From: Variovorax paradoxus
Lineage (GTDB): Bacteria; Pseudomonadota; Gammaproteobacteria; Burkholderiales; Burkholderiaceae_C
Length of the DNA stretch: 64,000 bases
Direction of reading: 5' to 3'
NCBI RefSeq assembly: GCF_902712855.1
Contig: NZ_LR743507.1
Span: 1,598,001-1,662,000, forward strand
Part shown: piece after piece, positions 23,910 through 33,692 of the stretch
How the letters are laid out: the number at the start of each line of letters is the position of its first letter
Numbering within the stretch: position 1 is the stretch's first letter
Position numbers and translations under genes: made by a program
The notes under the pieces: generated by a model
Told to the model about the DNA's origin: nothing
Database searches by the model: none
The model's input: only the letters and a program-made list of their open reading frames with translations

Positions 23910-24539
23910 ATGACTGCCCTCGATTGCTACTACAGCCTTTCCTCGCCCTGGGCCTACCTCGGCGGCCCGCAGCTTCAGGACATCGTGCGTCGCCACCATG
24001 TGCGGCTCACGCTCAAGCCCTACGACTTCCAGGCGGTGGTGCCGCAGACCGGCGGGATTCCGCTGAAGACGCGGCCCGAGCCGCGCCGCACGTACCACGC
24101 GCTGGAGCTCGCCCGCTGGAGCGAGTACCTCGGCATGCCGATGAACCTGGCGCCCGCGCACTACCCCAAGGGCGCACCGAGCGATCCGAACTGGAACAAG
24201 TACCCCGGCTGGATGGTGATTGCCGCGCAGCTCCAGGGGCTGGACGCGCAGCCGCTGTCGCATGCGCTGCTGCGCGCGCTGTGGGCCGAGGAGCGCGACA
24301 CGTCGAGGGCCGAGGTGCGCATCGCCGTGGCCGACGAGAACGGCTACGACGGCGCTTCGCTGCAGGCGATGGAACAGTCGGCCGAGGTGCTCGCCGCCTA
24401 CCGCGTGAACAGCGCAGAGGCAGTGGAAGCGGGCGTGTTCGGCGCGCCGACCTTCATCCTGAACGGCGAGCGCTTCTGGGGGCAGGACCGGCTGCCGTTC
24501 CTCGACCGGGCGCTGGACAAGCTGCGCGCGGCGCGCTGA
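23910..24539 (+). CDS. 2-hydroxychromene-2-carboxylate isomerase family protein (DsbA-like)
   Basis: 209 residues with a thioredoxin/DsbA-like fold of the HCCA-isomerase/kappa-GST type. The start DCYYSLSSPWAYLGGPQL has Ser where DsbA has the CxxC cysteine, which is the family signature for glutathione-dependent isomerases. The end has GVFGAPTFILNGERFWGQDRLPFL. These enzymes isomerise aromatic breakdown products. An upstream ATG at 23865 would add 15 residues but does not fit family starts. The gene lies directly after the repeat array and is convergent with the HEAT-repeat gene, 9 bp away. Confidence 0.85.
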   Translation: MTALDCYYSLSSPWAYLGGPQLQDIVRRHHVRLTLKPYDFQAVVPQTGGIPLKTRPEPRRTYHALELARWSEYLGMPMNLAPAHYPKGAPSDPNWNKYPGWMVIAAQLQGLDAQPLSHALLRALWAEERDTSRAEVRIAVADENGYDGASLQAMEQSAEVLAAYRVNSAEAVEAGVFGAPTFILNGERFWGQDRLPFLDRALDKLRAAR

Positions 24540-24548
24540 GCGGGCGCG

Positions 24549-25955
24549 TCAGTCGTCCTCGCCGTCGAGCACCGACTGCGCGGCGTCGCGCACGCGCTCG
24601 TTCGTGTCGTGCGCTGCGGCATGCGCGACGGCCGCGTGCCACGGCTGGCCTTCGTGCTTCCAGGCGCCGATGCTGCGCGCGGCTTCCCAGCGCACATCGG
24701 CGTTGTCGTCGTTCGCCAGCCGCTCGGCCAGCGCAGGCAGCAGGCGCTGGCCGGCTTCGGTGCCCAGTCCGCGTTCCCAGCACAGGCTGGCCGCATGGCG
24801 GCGCACGAAGGCACGCGGCGAGCCGAGGCCGCGCAGCGCTTCGTCGACTTCGCCGGGGCGCAGCTCGCAATAGCTGCTGCCCGGCCGCAGGATCTCGAGC
24901 GCCGCGCCGACCGTGGCGGGCGGGCCGGCAAGCAGCGCTTCGAGCGGGCGGTAGTCGAGCGGCAGCGGCGTGCGATCGCGAAACGCGGAGTAAGGCGCGC
25001 ACAGGCCTTCGATGGCGGCCCTGGCGGTGTCGCTGGGGGCGCCTGTTCCGGTGCCGTCGGCCTGCGCGAGTTGCGAAAGCAGCCAGTCGCTTTGCCCCAG
25101 GTAGGCTAGGGCGCGTGCAGCCCAATGGCGGCCGGGCTCGTCGCGCGACTTCACCATCTGCGTCTTCAGCGCGTCCAGCACTTCGGGCGTGGCTGTGCCG
25201 ATGCGGCCCAGCAGCCGTGCGCCTCTCCAGGCGTGGTCGTTCCTGTCCTTGCCTTTGCCGTGCCGCATGCGTTCGAGCAAGGCGGGCACGGCCGGCGCAC
25301 CGATGGCACAAAGCTGTTCGGCGGCTTCCTCTGCGCCGATGGCGCCGTCGAAGCGGTCGAGCCGGCCGATCAGGAACGCGACGCGCTCGGCCACCGGCAG
25401 CGCGGCCACGCGGGCGCGTTCGCGGTCGGCAGCGGCCTCCGTGGTGAAGGTGCGTTCGAAGGTTTCGTCGCCGAGGCAGCGCCGCGCCAGGGCGGTGGCG
25501 TATTCCTCGTCGTGCACGAAGACCACGAAATCGGGCGTGAGCGGGGGTGCGCCGCCCAGCGCTTCGCGCACCTTCCGCGATGCGCTCGCCAGCACGTCGA
25601 AGCAGTCTTTTTCGGCCTGCAGCCAGTCGGCGCGCGAACCCCGGCGGGCGGCGCTGTCGGCGGCCTCGGCGGCGGCCCGCAGCGCGGGGCTTTCGTAGTC
25701 GATGAGCTCGTGGTCCCAGTCGGCGGGGTTCCAGTCGGCGTCCCAGAAGTCGGGCGATGCGCGGTCTTCGTCCCCGCGCGCGGAGACGGTGTTGGCGGCG
25801 AGCGAGGGCAGGGCGATGATGCCGTCGCACTCGCGGTACACGCCGTGGAAGGCCGCGACGTAGAAGCGCTCTTCGGGGTTGTCGTCCAGCAGGCGGCGCA
25901 ACGCCCGCACGGCGTCCTCGACGACCAGCGGTTCCAGGGCTTTCCAGTGACTCAT
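24549..25955 (-). CDS. DUF4303-like protein with HEAT repeats
   Basis: 468 residues. The N-terminal 170 look like DUF4303 (RFYVAAFHGVYRECDG, ANTVSA, FVVFVHDEEY). From about residue 195 to the end come short helical pairs of HEAT type (GAPAVPALLERM, AWRGARLLGRIGTATPEVL, WAARALAYLGQ, VRWEAARSIGAW), a scaffold for protein contacts. It is cytoplasmic, with no catalytic motif. It may serve as an immunity or adaptor protein, since DUF4303 is common in toxin/immunity neighbourhoods, but nothing nearby proves this. Confidence 0.65.
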   Translation of the reverse strand: MSHWKALEPLVVEDAVRALRRLLDDNPEERFYVAAFHGVYRECDGIIALPSLAANTVSARGDEDRASPDFWDADWNPADWDHELIDYESPALRAAAEAADSAARRGSRADWLQAEKDCFDVLASASRKVREALGGAPPLTPDFVVFVHDEEYATALARRCLGDETFERTFTTEAAADRERARVAALPVAERVAFLIGRLDRFDGAIGAEEAAEQLCAIGAPAVPALLERMRHGKGKDRNDHAWRGARLLGRIGTATPEVLDALKTQMVKSRDEPGRHWAARALAYLGQSDWLLSQLAQADGTGTGAPSDTARAAIEGLCAPYSAFRDRTPLPLDYRPLEALLAGPPATVGAALEILRPGSSYCELRPGEVDEALRGLGSPRAFVRRHAASLCWERGLGTEAGQRLLPALAERLANDDNADVRWEAARSIGAWKHEGQPWHAAVAHAAAHDTNERVRDAAQSVLDGEDD

Positions 25956-26027
25956 GCGGGCCTCTCCCTCGGGCTTTCGTTTGGGCCTGCGATCGTAAAG
26001 GGCGGTGCCGGTGGCGATAATCCGGCG

Positions 26028-26903
26028 ATGCGAATCCGCTTTACCAAGATGCAGGGGGCCGGCAACGATTTCGTCGTGCTGGACGAAACACGCGGCACGC
26101 TGGGCCTCACGGCCGCGCAATACCGCTTTCTGGCCGACCGCCATTTCGGCGTCGGCGCCGACCAGATCCTGACCGTGCGGCCCTCGCCGGCGGCAGGCAT
26201 CGATTTCCAGTACGTCATCCACAACGCCGACGGCGGCGAGGTGGAGCAGTGCGGCAACGGCGCGCGCTGCTTCATGCGCTTCGTCAGCGAACACAAGCTG
26301 ACCGACAAGTCCGAGGTGCGCGTGCAGACGCTGGCCGGCGTGATCGAGCCGCGCATGGGCGCCGATGGCCGCGTCACGGTGGACATGGGCGCGCCCATCT
26401 TCGAAGCCGCGCGCGTGCCCTTCGACACCGCGGGCCTCGACGCGCAACCCGAAGGTTCCTGGGAGAAGTGGCACCTGGCGCTTGGCACCCGCGCGGGCAG
26501 CGCTATTGTTTCGGTAGCGGTGCTGTCCATGGGCAACCCGCACGCGGTGCAGGTGGTCGACGACGTCGAGGCCGCGCCGGTGGCCGAGCAGGGACCGCAG
26601 ATCGAGCACCACCCGCGCTTTCCGCAGCGGGTGAACGCGGGCTTCATGCAGGCGGTGAGCCGCACGGACATCAAGCTGCGGGTGTTCGAGCGCGGTGCCG
26701 GCGAAACGCTGGCCTGCGGCACGGGTGCGTGCGCAGCGGTGGTGGCGGGCATCCGGCTGGGGCTGCTGGAGCGCCGGGTCGACGTGCAGACGCACGGCGG
26801 CGTGCTCACGATCGAGTGGCAGGGAGAAGGCCAGCCGGTGCTGATGACCGGGCCGGCCACGACGGTGTTCGAGGGCGACATCGAGGTGCCAGAGCTGCCA
26901 TGA
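26028..26903 (+). CDS. dapF: Diaminopimelate epimerase
   Basis: 291 residues. It converts LL- to meso-diaminopimelate, the precursor of lysine and of the peptidoglycan cross-link used by MurE in the dcw cluster of this window. Both active-site cysteines are present in their motifs: QCGNGARCF and LACGTGACAAVV. The MQGAGNDFVVLD start and HNADGGEVEQ are also canonical. It heads the dapF-DUF484-DUF218-xerC operon; its stop overlaps the next start (ATGA). Confidence 0.96.
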   Translation: MRIRFTKMQGAGNDFVVLDETRGTLGLTAAQYRFLADRHFGVGADQILTVRPSPAAGIDFQYVIHNADGGEVEQCGNGARCFMRFVSEHKLTDKSEVRVQTLAGVIEPRMGADGRVTVDMGAPIFEAARVPFDTAGLDAQPEGSWEKWHLALGTRAGSAIVSVAVLSMGNPHAVQVVDDVEAAPVAEQGPQIEHHPRFPQRVNAGFMQAVSRTDIKLRVFERGAGETLACGTGACAAVVAGIRLGLLERRVDVQTHGGVLTIEWQGEGQPVLMTGPATTVFEGDIEVPELP

Positions 26904-27601
26904 CCACTTTCACGAACAACAACGACGCCAACGCCATGAACCCGATCACCGAAGACGACATCGCGAACTACCTGGCCAACACCCCCGACTTCTTCGAACG
27001 CCATGCCCAGCTGCTGGCGCAGGTTCAGCTCACCAGCCCGCACGGCAACCGCGCCGTGAGCCTGCAGGAGCGCCAGGCCGAGATGCTGCGCGAGAAGATC
27101 AAGGCGCTGGAGCACCGCCTGATGGACATGGTGCGCCACGGCACCGAGAACGTGGTGATCGCCGACCGCCTGCAGCGCTGGACCAAGGGCCTGCTGACCA
27201 CGCGCGACCCGCGCAGCCTGCCGTACCGCATCGCCGTCGACCTGCAGTCGCTGTTCCTGGTGCCGCAGACGGCCATCAAGGTGTGGGACTGCACGAGCGA
27301 ATACCTCAACGAGGCCTATGCCCAGTGGGTGAGCGACGACGTGAAGGCGCTGGCCACCTCGCTGACCTCGCCCTACTGCGGGCTCAATTCGGGCTTCGAG
27401 GCCGCCAGCTGGCTGCCGGAGCCGCAGGCGGCCATGTCGATCGCGCTGATTCCGCTGCGCGCCGACGCCGAGTCGCCGGCCTTCGGCATGCTGGTGCTGG
27501 CCTCGCCCGACGCGCAGCGCTTCAATTCCGAGATGGGCACCGACTTTCTCGAGCGCATCGCCGAGCTGGCCTCGGGCGGGCTCTCGCGGCTGCGTCCTTG
27601 A
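26900..27601 (+). CDS. DUF484 family protein
   Basis: 233 residues with a typical DUF484 start (ITEDDIANYLANTPDFFERH), a short coiled coil (LQERQAEMLREKIKALEHRL), then a GAF-like sensor fold (AIKVWDCTSEYLN ... SIALIPLRADAESPAFGMLVLASPDAQRF). It is a cytoplasmic protein of unknown job that sits between dapF and xerC in many proteobacteria. It overlaps dapF by four bases and its stop overlaps the TTG start of the next gene. The alternative start MNPITEDD at 26936 is possible. Confidence 0.85.
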   Translation: MTTFTNNNDANAMNPITEDDIANYLANTPDFFERHAQLLAQVQLTSPHGNRAVSLQERQAEMLREKIKALEHRLMDMVRHGTENVVIADRLQRWTKGLLTTRDPRSLPYRIAVDLQSLFLVPQTAIKVWDCTSEYLNEAYAQWVSDDVKALATSLTSPYCGLNSGFEAASWLPEPQAAMSIALIPLRADAESPAFGMLVLASPDAQRFNSEMGTDFLERIAELASGGLSRLRP

Positions 27602-28245
27602 AGCGCCCGCGCTGGTTGCGGCGGCCCTGGCAGGCCGCGCTGGCCGGCGTGCTGGCCGGCGTGCTGCTGGCCGGTGTGGCGGCCTATGCGGCCATCGGCG
27701 CCTTCATCTGGTGGCATGCCGAGACGCTGCTGGCGCACCCGCCGCAGCGCCCGGCCGACGCGGCGCTGGTGCTCGGCAGCCGCGCCTACCTCGACGGCAA
27801 GCCGCATCCGTGCCTGGCAGGGCGGGTCGACACCGCAGTGGCCATGGCCAGGACCGGCCTGGTGCGCCAGCTCGCGTTCTCGGGCGGCGTCGACTCGGAA
27901 GACGGCCGCACCGAGGCGACGGCCATGAAGGAGCGTGCCGTCACGGCGGGCTTTGCCGGGCCGATGCTGCTGGAGCCGGCCTCGACCTCGACGCGGCTCA
28001 ACCTGTCGCTGTCGCGCCCGCTGCTGCTGGCGGCCGGCGTGCGCAGCGTGGTGATCGTGTCGGAGCCGTTCCACCTGTGGCGCATCGAGCGACTGGTGAA
28101 GATGAGCGGTTTCGACCGCAGCTTCGACGTGCAGTACGCGGCGGCGCCCACGTCCTGCTGGAACGCGCTGGGGCCTTTGTCGAAGGGCGCGTTGCGCGAG
28201 CCGGCAGCCATCGTGAACAATGCCTTCCGTGGCTTCCTCTTCTGA
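27598..28245 (+). CDS. DUF218 (SanA/YdcF-like) membrane-anchored protein
   Basis: 215 residues from a TTG overlapping the DUF484 stop. One N-terminal membrane helix (AGVLAGVLLAGVAAYAAIGAFIW) is followed by a DUF218 domain: ADAALVLGSRAY, FSGGVDSEDGRTEATAMKE, EPASTSTRLNLSLSRPLL and VIVSEPFHLWRIERL. Relatives (SanA, ElyC, YdcF) act at the envelope and influence vancomycin sensitivity or envelope integrity. Its insertion between DUF484 and xerC departs from the plain dapF-DUF484-xerC order. Its 3' end overlaps the xerC start by 26 bp. Confidence 0.82.
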   Translation: MKRPRWLRRPWQAALAGVLAGVLLAGVAAYAAIGAFIWWHAETLLAHPPQRPADAALVLGSRAYLDGKPHPCLAGRVDTAVAMARTGLVRQLAFSGGVDSEDGRTEATAMKERAVTAGFAGPMLLEPASTSTRLNLSLSRPLLLAAGVRSVVIVSEPFHLWRIERLVKMSGFDRSFDVQYAAAPTSCWNALGPLSKGALREPAAIVNNAFRGFLF

Positions 28246-29227
28246 ACCGGCGGTGCCGGCTGCATCCCATGACGCCGGCTGGATCGACAAATACCTCGAG
28301 CATGTGCGCGTGGAGCGCCGGCTCGCGCCGCGCACCCTCGAGCTCTACAGCTTCCACCTGAAGTCGCTGGTCGACAACGCCGCCGAGGCGAAGCTGCCGC
28401 TGGACCGCGTGCAGACCGCCCACGTGCGCCGCTGGATGGCGAAGCTGCACGCGAGCGGCCGCGAGCCGCGCGGCATCGCGCTGGTGCTGTCATGCTGGCG
28501 CAGCTTCTACCGCTGGCTGGGCCATGAGGGCCTGGTCGGTTTCAATCCGGTGCAGGACGTGCACGCGCCCAAGGCCGGCCGGCCACTGCCCAAGGCGCTG
28601 GGCGTGGACGACGCAGTGCGCCTCGCCGAGCTGTACGACCCCGAGGCCGACCCGTGGACCGAGGCGCGAGACAGCGCCATCGTCGAGGTGCTCTACGGCT
28701 GCGGCCTGCGCGTGAGCGAACTCACGGGGCTCGATGCGCAGGCCAGCGGTACGGCGCGTGGCTGGATCGACCTCGACGCGCTCGAAGCCAACGTGCTCGG
28801 CAAGGGCAGCAAGCGCCGCATCGTGCCCGTGGGCAGCAAGGCGGCCGAGGCATTGCGCGACTGGCTCGCGGTGCGCGGCGAGTGCACGGGGCTCGCCGTC
28901 TCGCAGGCCGTGCACCCGGAATCGGCGGCCGCGCTCTTCATCAGCACCAAGGGCATGCGCATGTCGTCGCATGCGGTGTGGAGGCTGCTGCGTGCGCGCA
29001 GCCTGAGGGCCGGGCTGGCGGCGCCGGTGCACCCGCACATGCTGCGCCACTCGTTCGCGAGCCACGTGCTGCAGTCGAGCAGCGACCTGCGCGCGGTGCA
29101 GGAACTGCTGGGCCACGCCAGCATCGCGACCACCCAGGTCTATACGCGGCTGGATTTCCAGCATTTGGCCAAGGTCTACGACGCGGCGCATCCGCGCGCC
29201 AAGGCCAAGCCCGAAAACGACAAGTAA
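28220..29227 (+). CDS. xerC: Tyrosine recombinase XerC
   Basis: 335 residues. An N-terminal SAM-like core-binding domain (about 20-110) is followed by the catalytic domain with all key residues visible: Arg in GCGLRVSELTGL, Lys in LGKGSKRR, HxLR in HPHMLRHSFASHVL, His in LLGHASIATTQ and Tyr in VYTRLDFQHL. With XerD it resolves chromosome dimers at dif near the septum. It is the last gene of the dapF operon and its start lies within the DUF218 gene. It is chromosomal, not a mobile-element integrase. Confidence 0.92.
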   Translation: MPSVASSSEPAVPAASHDAGWIDKYLEHVRVERRLAPRTLELYSFHLKSLVDNAAEAKLPLDRVQTAHVRRWMAKLHASGREPRGIALVLSCWRSFYRWLGHEGLVGFNPVQDVHAPKAGRPLPKALGVDDAVRLAELYDPEADPWTEARDSAIVEVLYGCGLRVSELTGLDAQASGTARGWIDLDALEANVLGKGSKRRIVPVGSKAAEALRDWLAVRGECTGLAVSQAVHPESAAALFISTKGMRMSSHAVWRLLRARSLRAGLAAPVHPHMLRHSFASHVLQSSSDLRAVQELLGHASIATTQVYTRLDFQHLAKVYDAAHPRAKAKPENDK

Positions 29228-29242
29228 GCAAGCAACAAAACA

Positions 29243-30457
<1,215 letters not shown>

Positions 30458-30599
30458 TGCGGTATCGACGGCGCTTCGACCATGCCTCCGCGCGTGGCTT
30501 GACCCTGCCACCAACGCAACTCAGTGGCATTGGCTAAACTGCCTGCCACGCCTTTTTCCAGGCTCTTTCCTTGTTTTCCGCTTCCGGAGCGACTCCCCC

Positions 30600-31661
30600 A
30601 TGGCACTCATTCCCGCGACCATCCTCACCGGCTTCCTCGGCTCGGGCAAGACCACCTTGCTCAAGCGCATCCTGACCGAGGCCCACGGCCAGAAGATCGC
30701 GGTCATCGAGAACGAGTTCGGCGAGGAGAACATCGACAGCGACATCCTGGTGACCGAGTCGAAGGAGCAGATCGTGCAGATGAGCAACGGCTGCGTCTGC
30801 TGCACCATCCGCGAAGACCTGCGCGAAGCGCTGCAGCTGCTGGCCGCCAAGAAACGCCAGGGCCTGCTCGATTTTGACCGCGTGGTGATCGAGACCACCG
30901 GCCTGGCCGACCCCGGCCCGGTGGCGCAGACCTTCTTCATGGACGACGAGATCGCCGAGAGCTACCTGCTCGACTCGATCCTGACGCTGGTGGACGCCAA
31001 GCATGCGCCGCAGCAGCTCAACGACCGCCAGGAAGCGCGCCGCCAGGTGGGCTTTGCGGACCAGATCTTCATCAGCAAGAGCGAGCTGGTGTCGGCCGAG
31101 GAAACCGATGCGCTGATCCATCGCCTGAAGCACATGAACCCGCGCGCGCCGCAGCAGAAGGCCCACTTCGGCGACGTGCCGCTGAAGGACATCTTCGACC
31201 TGCGCGGCTTCAACCTGAACGCAAAGCTCGACATCGACCCCGACTTCCTGAAGGAAGACGACCACGATCACCACGACCACGATGGGCATGCTCACGCGCA
31301 TGGCGAGCACTGCGACCATCCCTCGCACAAGCACGACGGCCACGGGCACCACCACCACACGGACGACGACGTGAAGAGCTTCGTCTACAAGGCCGACCGC
31401 GCCTTCGATCCGGCCAAGCTCGAAGACTTCCTGGGCGCGATCGTCAACATCTACGGCCCGCGCATGCTGCGCTACAAGGGCGTGCTGAATATGAAGGGCA
31501 CCGAGCGCAAGGTGATCTTCCAGGGCGTGCACCAGCTGATGGGCAGCGACCTGGGTCCGGAATGGGGCAAGGACGAGGCGCGCCAGAGCCGCATGGTGTT
31601 CATCGGCATCGAGCTGCCGCGCGAGATCCTGGAGCAGGGGCTGGAGCAGTGCCTGGTCTGA
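30600..31661 (+). CDS. COG0523 GTPase (CobW/YjiA-type metallochaperone)
   Basis: 353 residues. It carries a G-domain with Walker A GFLGSGKTTLL, the metal-binding CxCC motif in NGCVCCTIRED, Walker B VIETTGLADPGP and the SKSE stretch for guanine. A histidine/aspartate-rich insertion from about residue 220 to 258 (HDHDGHAHAHGEH, HHHHTDDD) is followed by the CobW C-terminal domain (DRAFDPAKLEDFLG). These GTPases deliver zinc, cobalt or other metals to target proteins; the His loop suggests zinc or nickel binding. No Zur box is visible upstream. A palindromic repeat follows the stop. Confidence 0.9.
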   Translation: MALIPATILTGFLGSGKTTLLKRILTEAHGQKIAVIENEFGEENIDSDILVTESKEQIVQMSNGCVCCTIREDLREALQLLAAKKRQGLLDFDRVVIETTGLADPGPVAQTFFMDDEIAESYLLDSILTLVDAKHAPQQLNDRQEARRQVGFADQIFISKSELVSAEETDALIHRLKHMNPRAPQQKAHFGDVPLKDIFDLRGFNLNAKLDIDPDFLKEDDHDHHDHDGHAHAHGEHCDHPSHKHDGHGHHHHTDDDVKSFVYKADRAFDPAKLEDFLGAIVNIYGPRMLRYKGVLNMKGTERKVIFQGVHQLMGSDLGPEWGKDEARQSRMVFIGIELPREILEQGLEQCLV

Positions 31662-31671
31662 AGCTCTGACT

Positions 31672-31790
31672 TGCTCCTTCCCCCTTTGGGGGAAGGTTGG
31701 GATGGGGGCACAGCGGCCTTCGAGGCTGCATGGCGTTGAATGCCGCTGTGCCCCCACCCCGGCCCTCCCCCAGCGGGGGAGGGAGAAATA
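31672..31790. repeat. Single copy of the CCTTCCCC/GGGGAAGG palindromic element
   Basis: It starts CTCCTTCCCCCTTTGGGGGA and ends with a CCTCCCCC/GGGGGAGG hairpin. The GCCCCCACCC core matches the 22.7-23.85 kb units, while the middle spacer differs. It fills the gap between two convergent genes and could act as a bidirectional stop. Confidence 0.8.
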
Positions 31791-31792
31791 CC

Positions 31793-33313
31793 TTACTTGC
31801 CCAGTTCGCCCAGCGGCTTGCCGTTGATCTTCAGGCTGCCGTCGCTGAACTCGACCTGGCCGGTCACGTCGTCGCCGTCGCGCTTGACGTAGCCCTGTTC
31901 CTCGCCCTGTTCGACCAAGCCGGCCACCATCTCGGGCGGCGGCGTCTGGCCGGTCTGGGCGCCGGTCTCGGCCATCTTCTCGAGCCACTTCACGGGCAGG
32001 CGGGCGTTGGCCTTGAGCACGCCGCGCTTCATGAGCAGGGCGGTGCCGGGCAGCTGCAGGTCTTCGTCGGTCACGCCGGTCATGCTCACCGAGTAGCTGA
32101 CCTCGCCGCGCTTGCCGTCGATCTCGACCAGCATCTTGTCGACGCCGCCCTCGGGGCTGTACTTGGCCATGCTCTTCAGGTCGGGAGCGAGCTGGTCGGC
32201 CAGCGCCTTCATGGCCGCCTGCGCGGCCTTGTTGCCACCCTTGCCGCAGCCGTTGGCGGCGCTGGACTGCATCCAGGCGTCGGCCAGCTTCCGGTAGGTG
32301 GCGGCATGGATGCGCCGTGCGCCGCTGGTCATCTCGAACCTGTCGATCTTCGTCTCGCCGATCTTGCCGCTGCCCTTGAGCGTGCCGCCGGAGGCATAGA
32401 GGCCGTCCTTGAGGGTGGCGTCGCCCGACAGGTCCAGGCCCTGGAGCACCAGGGTGGGCAGGGCCTTGACCGGGTCGATGGCGGGCGTCTCGGCATCTTC
32501 CCCGGCCGCTTTCTTCTTCTTGACGGCGAATTCGAGCGTGTCGAGCTTGCCCGTGGTCTTGCCTGTGACCAGGAACCAGCCGGCGCTGCTGTCCATGTCG
32601 GCGTTGGCGGTGAGCTTGCCCATCTTCATGGTCACGCCGCTGCGCGTGTCGCTGAAGTCCAGGCCGGGCAGCGTCATGTCGTAGTGCACCTGGGTGCGGC
32701 TGGCGTTGACCTGCATGCGCGCCTGTGCGCCCTGCCAGGCGAGCTGGCCCTTGCCTTCCTCGGCGAACCTGGCGGGCGCGACGGTCATGTCGGTGGTGAA
32801 GCCGCCGTCGAAGCCGACCTTGGTGCGGGCGGTGAGGGGCTTGGCGTCGCCGAATAGCTTCTTCGCGTCGGCCTGCGTCTTGGCGTCGAGCACCAGTTCG
32901 CTGTCGATGGTGGCCGCCGCCAGCGAGCCGCCGGCCAGCGGGCCGTGGTGAATGGTGTCGCGGAGGGTGAAGCGGATCGGCTTGGGCGGCGTGGCGTCGG
33001 CTTCTGCCTCGTCTTCCTCCGATTCGTCCTCCTCGGCGCCTTCGGGCTTGGCCGGCTTGGCGGGCGCCTGCGCGACGGCGGCGGCATCGGCCGCGCAGCC
33101 GATCTCGAGCGTCACGGTGCTGACGGCGCCGAAGAAGCCGCGGTCGTACTGGCGGTCGATCACGCGCACCAGTGCGGTCTGCTTGGGCAACTCGTCGAGC
33201 GCCGTGTCGTAGCGCGACTTGACCTGCGAACCGGCCCACCAGGTGCTGCCGCCGTAGGCCACCGCGATGGCCGCGGCCAGGATTCCCACTCCCAAAACTG
33301 CTTTCTTGCTCAA
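31793..33313 (-). CDS. DUF945 (YdgA-like) protein
   Basis: 506 residues from a TTG at 33313 with GAGAGAAAG just upstream. One N-terminal membrane helix (KKAVLGVGILAAAIAVAYGG) is followed by a large beta-rich DUF945 domain: WWAGSQVKSRYDTAL, VRVIDRQYDRGFFGAVS and repeated strands to the C-terminal LKINGKPLGELGK. It contains an acidic low-complexity insert (EEDESEEDEAEAD) near residue 95. YdgA-like proteins are inner-membrane anchored and periplasmic, of unknown function. It is convergent with the COG0523 gene and divergent from dksA. Confidence 0.78.
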   Translation of the reverse strand: MSKKAVLGVGILAAAIAVAYGGSTWWAGSQVKSRYDTALDELPKQTALVRVIDRQYDRGFFGAVSTVTLEIGCAADAAAVAQAPAKPAKPEGAEEDESEEDEAEADATPPKPIRFTLRDTIHHGPLAGGSLAAATIDSELVLDAKTQADAKKLFGDAKPLTARTKVGFDGGFTTDMTVAPARFAEEGKGQLAWQGAQARMQVNASRTQVHYDMTLPGLDFSDTRSGVTMKMGKLTANADMDSSAGWFLVTGKTTGKLDTLEFAVKKKKAAGEDAETPAIDPVKALPTLVLQGLDLSGDATLKDGLYASGGTLKGSGKIGETKIDRFEMTSGARRIHAATYRKLADAWMQSSAANGCGKGGNKAAQAAMKALADQLAPDLKSMAKYSPEGGVDKMLVEIDGKRGEVSYSVSMTGVTDEDLQLPGTALLMKRGVLKANARLPVKWLEKMAETGAQTGQTPPPEMVAGLVEQGEEQGYVKRDGDDVTGQVEFSDGSLKINGKPLGELGK

Positions 33314-33497
33314 GGCTTTCTCTCTTTTATGTCGAATGATCGGATAGGCCCCCGCCGCCATGTGGACAAGCACAGGCAAGGCGCCGGGCCCGCGTTGCCC
33401 CCTCCGACAACGCCGGGCGATGCTAACGGAGTTGCCGAGGGAGTTACCCATCGGCTCCGGCCGCATGCAGACACATCGCCCGCGCTGGCGAGTTCTC

Positions 33498-33505
33498 TAT
33501 ACAAT
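33498..33505 (+). promoter_or_regulatory. Possible -10 box for the dksA-like gene
   Basis: TATACAAT stands out in the GC-rich 379-bp divergent gap between the DUF945 and dksA-like genes. No clear -35 box is 17 bp upstream. A GGGGTATAACCCC-type hairpin follows at about 33593-33608. Nothing else is recognisable in this gap. Confidence 0.3.
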
Positions 33506-33692
33506 CGCGCGCCTGTTCCGGCAGCCACGTTCGATCCGCATGGACAAGAAGTGACTTCCGGCACGGGGCGCCGCACGTTTGTGGCGGGCTTTCGGGGGTA
33601 TAACCCCGGGGTTCGCCACTGGCGGGCACCCCGACACCAGGGACCACGGGCGGTCTGAACGCCGCGCGAGGTTCCATGGGAGGAGACACCCA

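Noticed and set aside
28220..29227. Tyrosine recombinase as a mobile-element integrase
   Set aside because: Its place in the dapF operon and its close fit to XerC indicate the chromosomal dimer-resolution enzyme.
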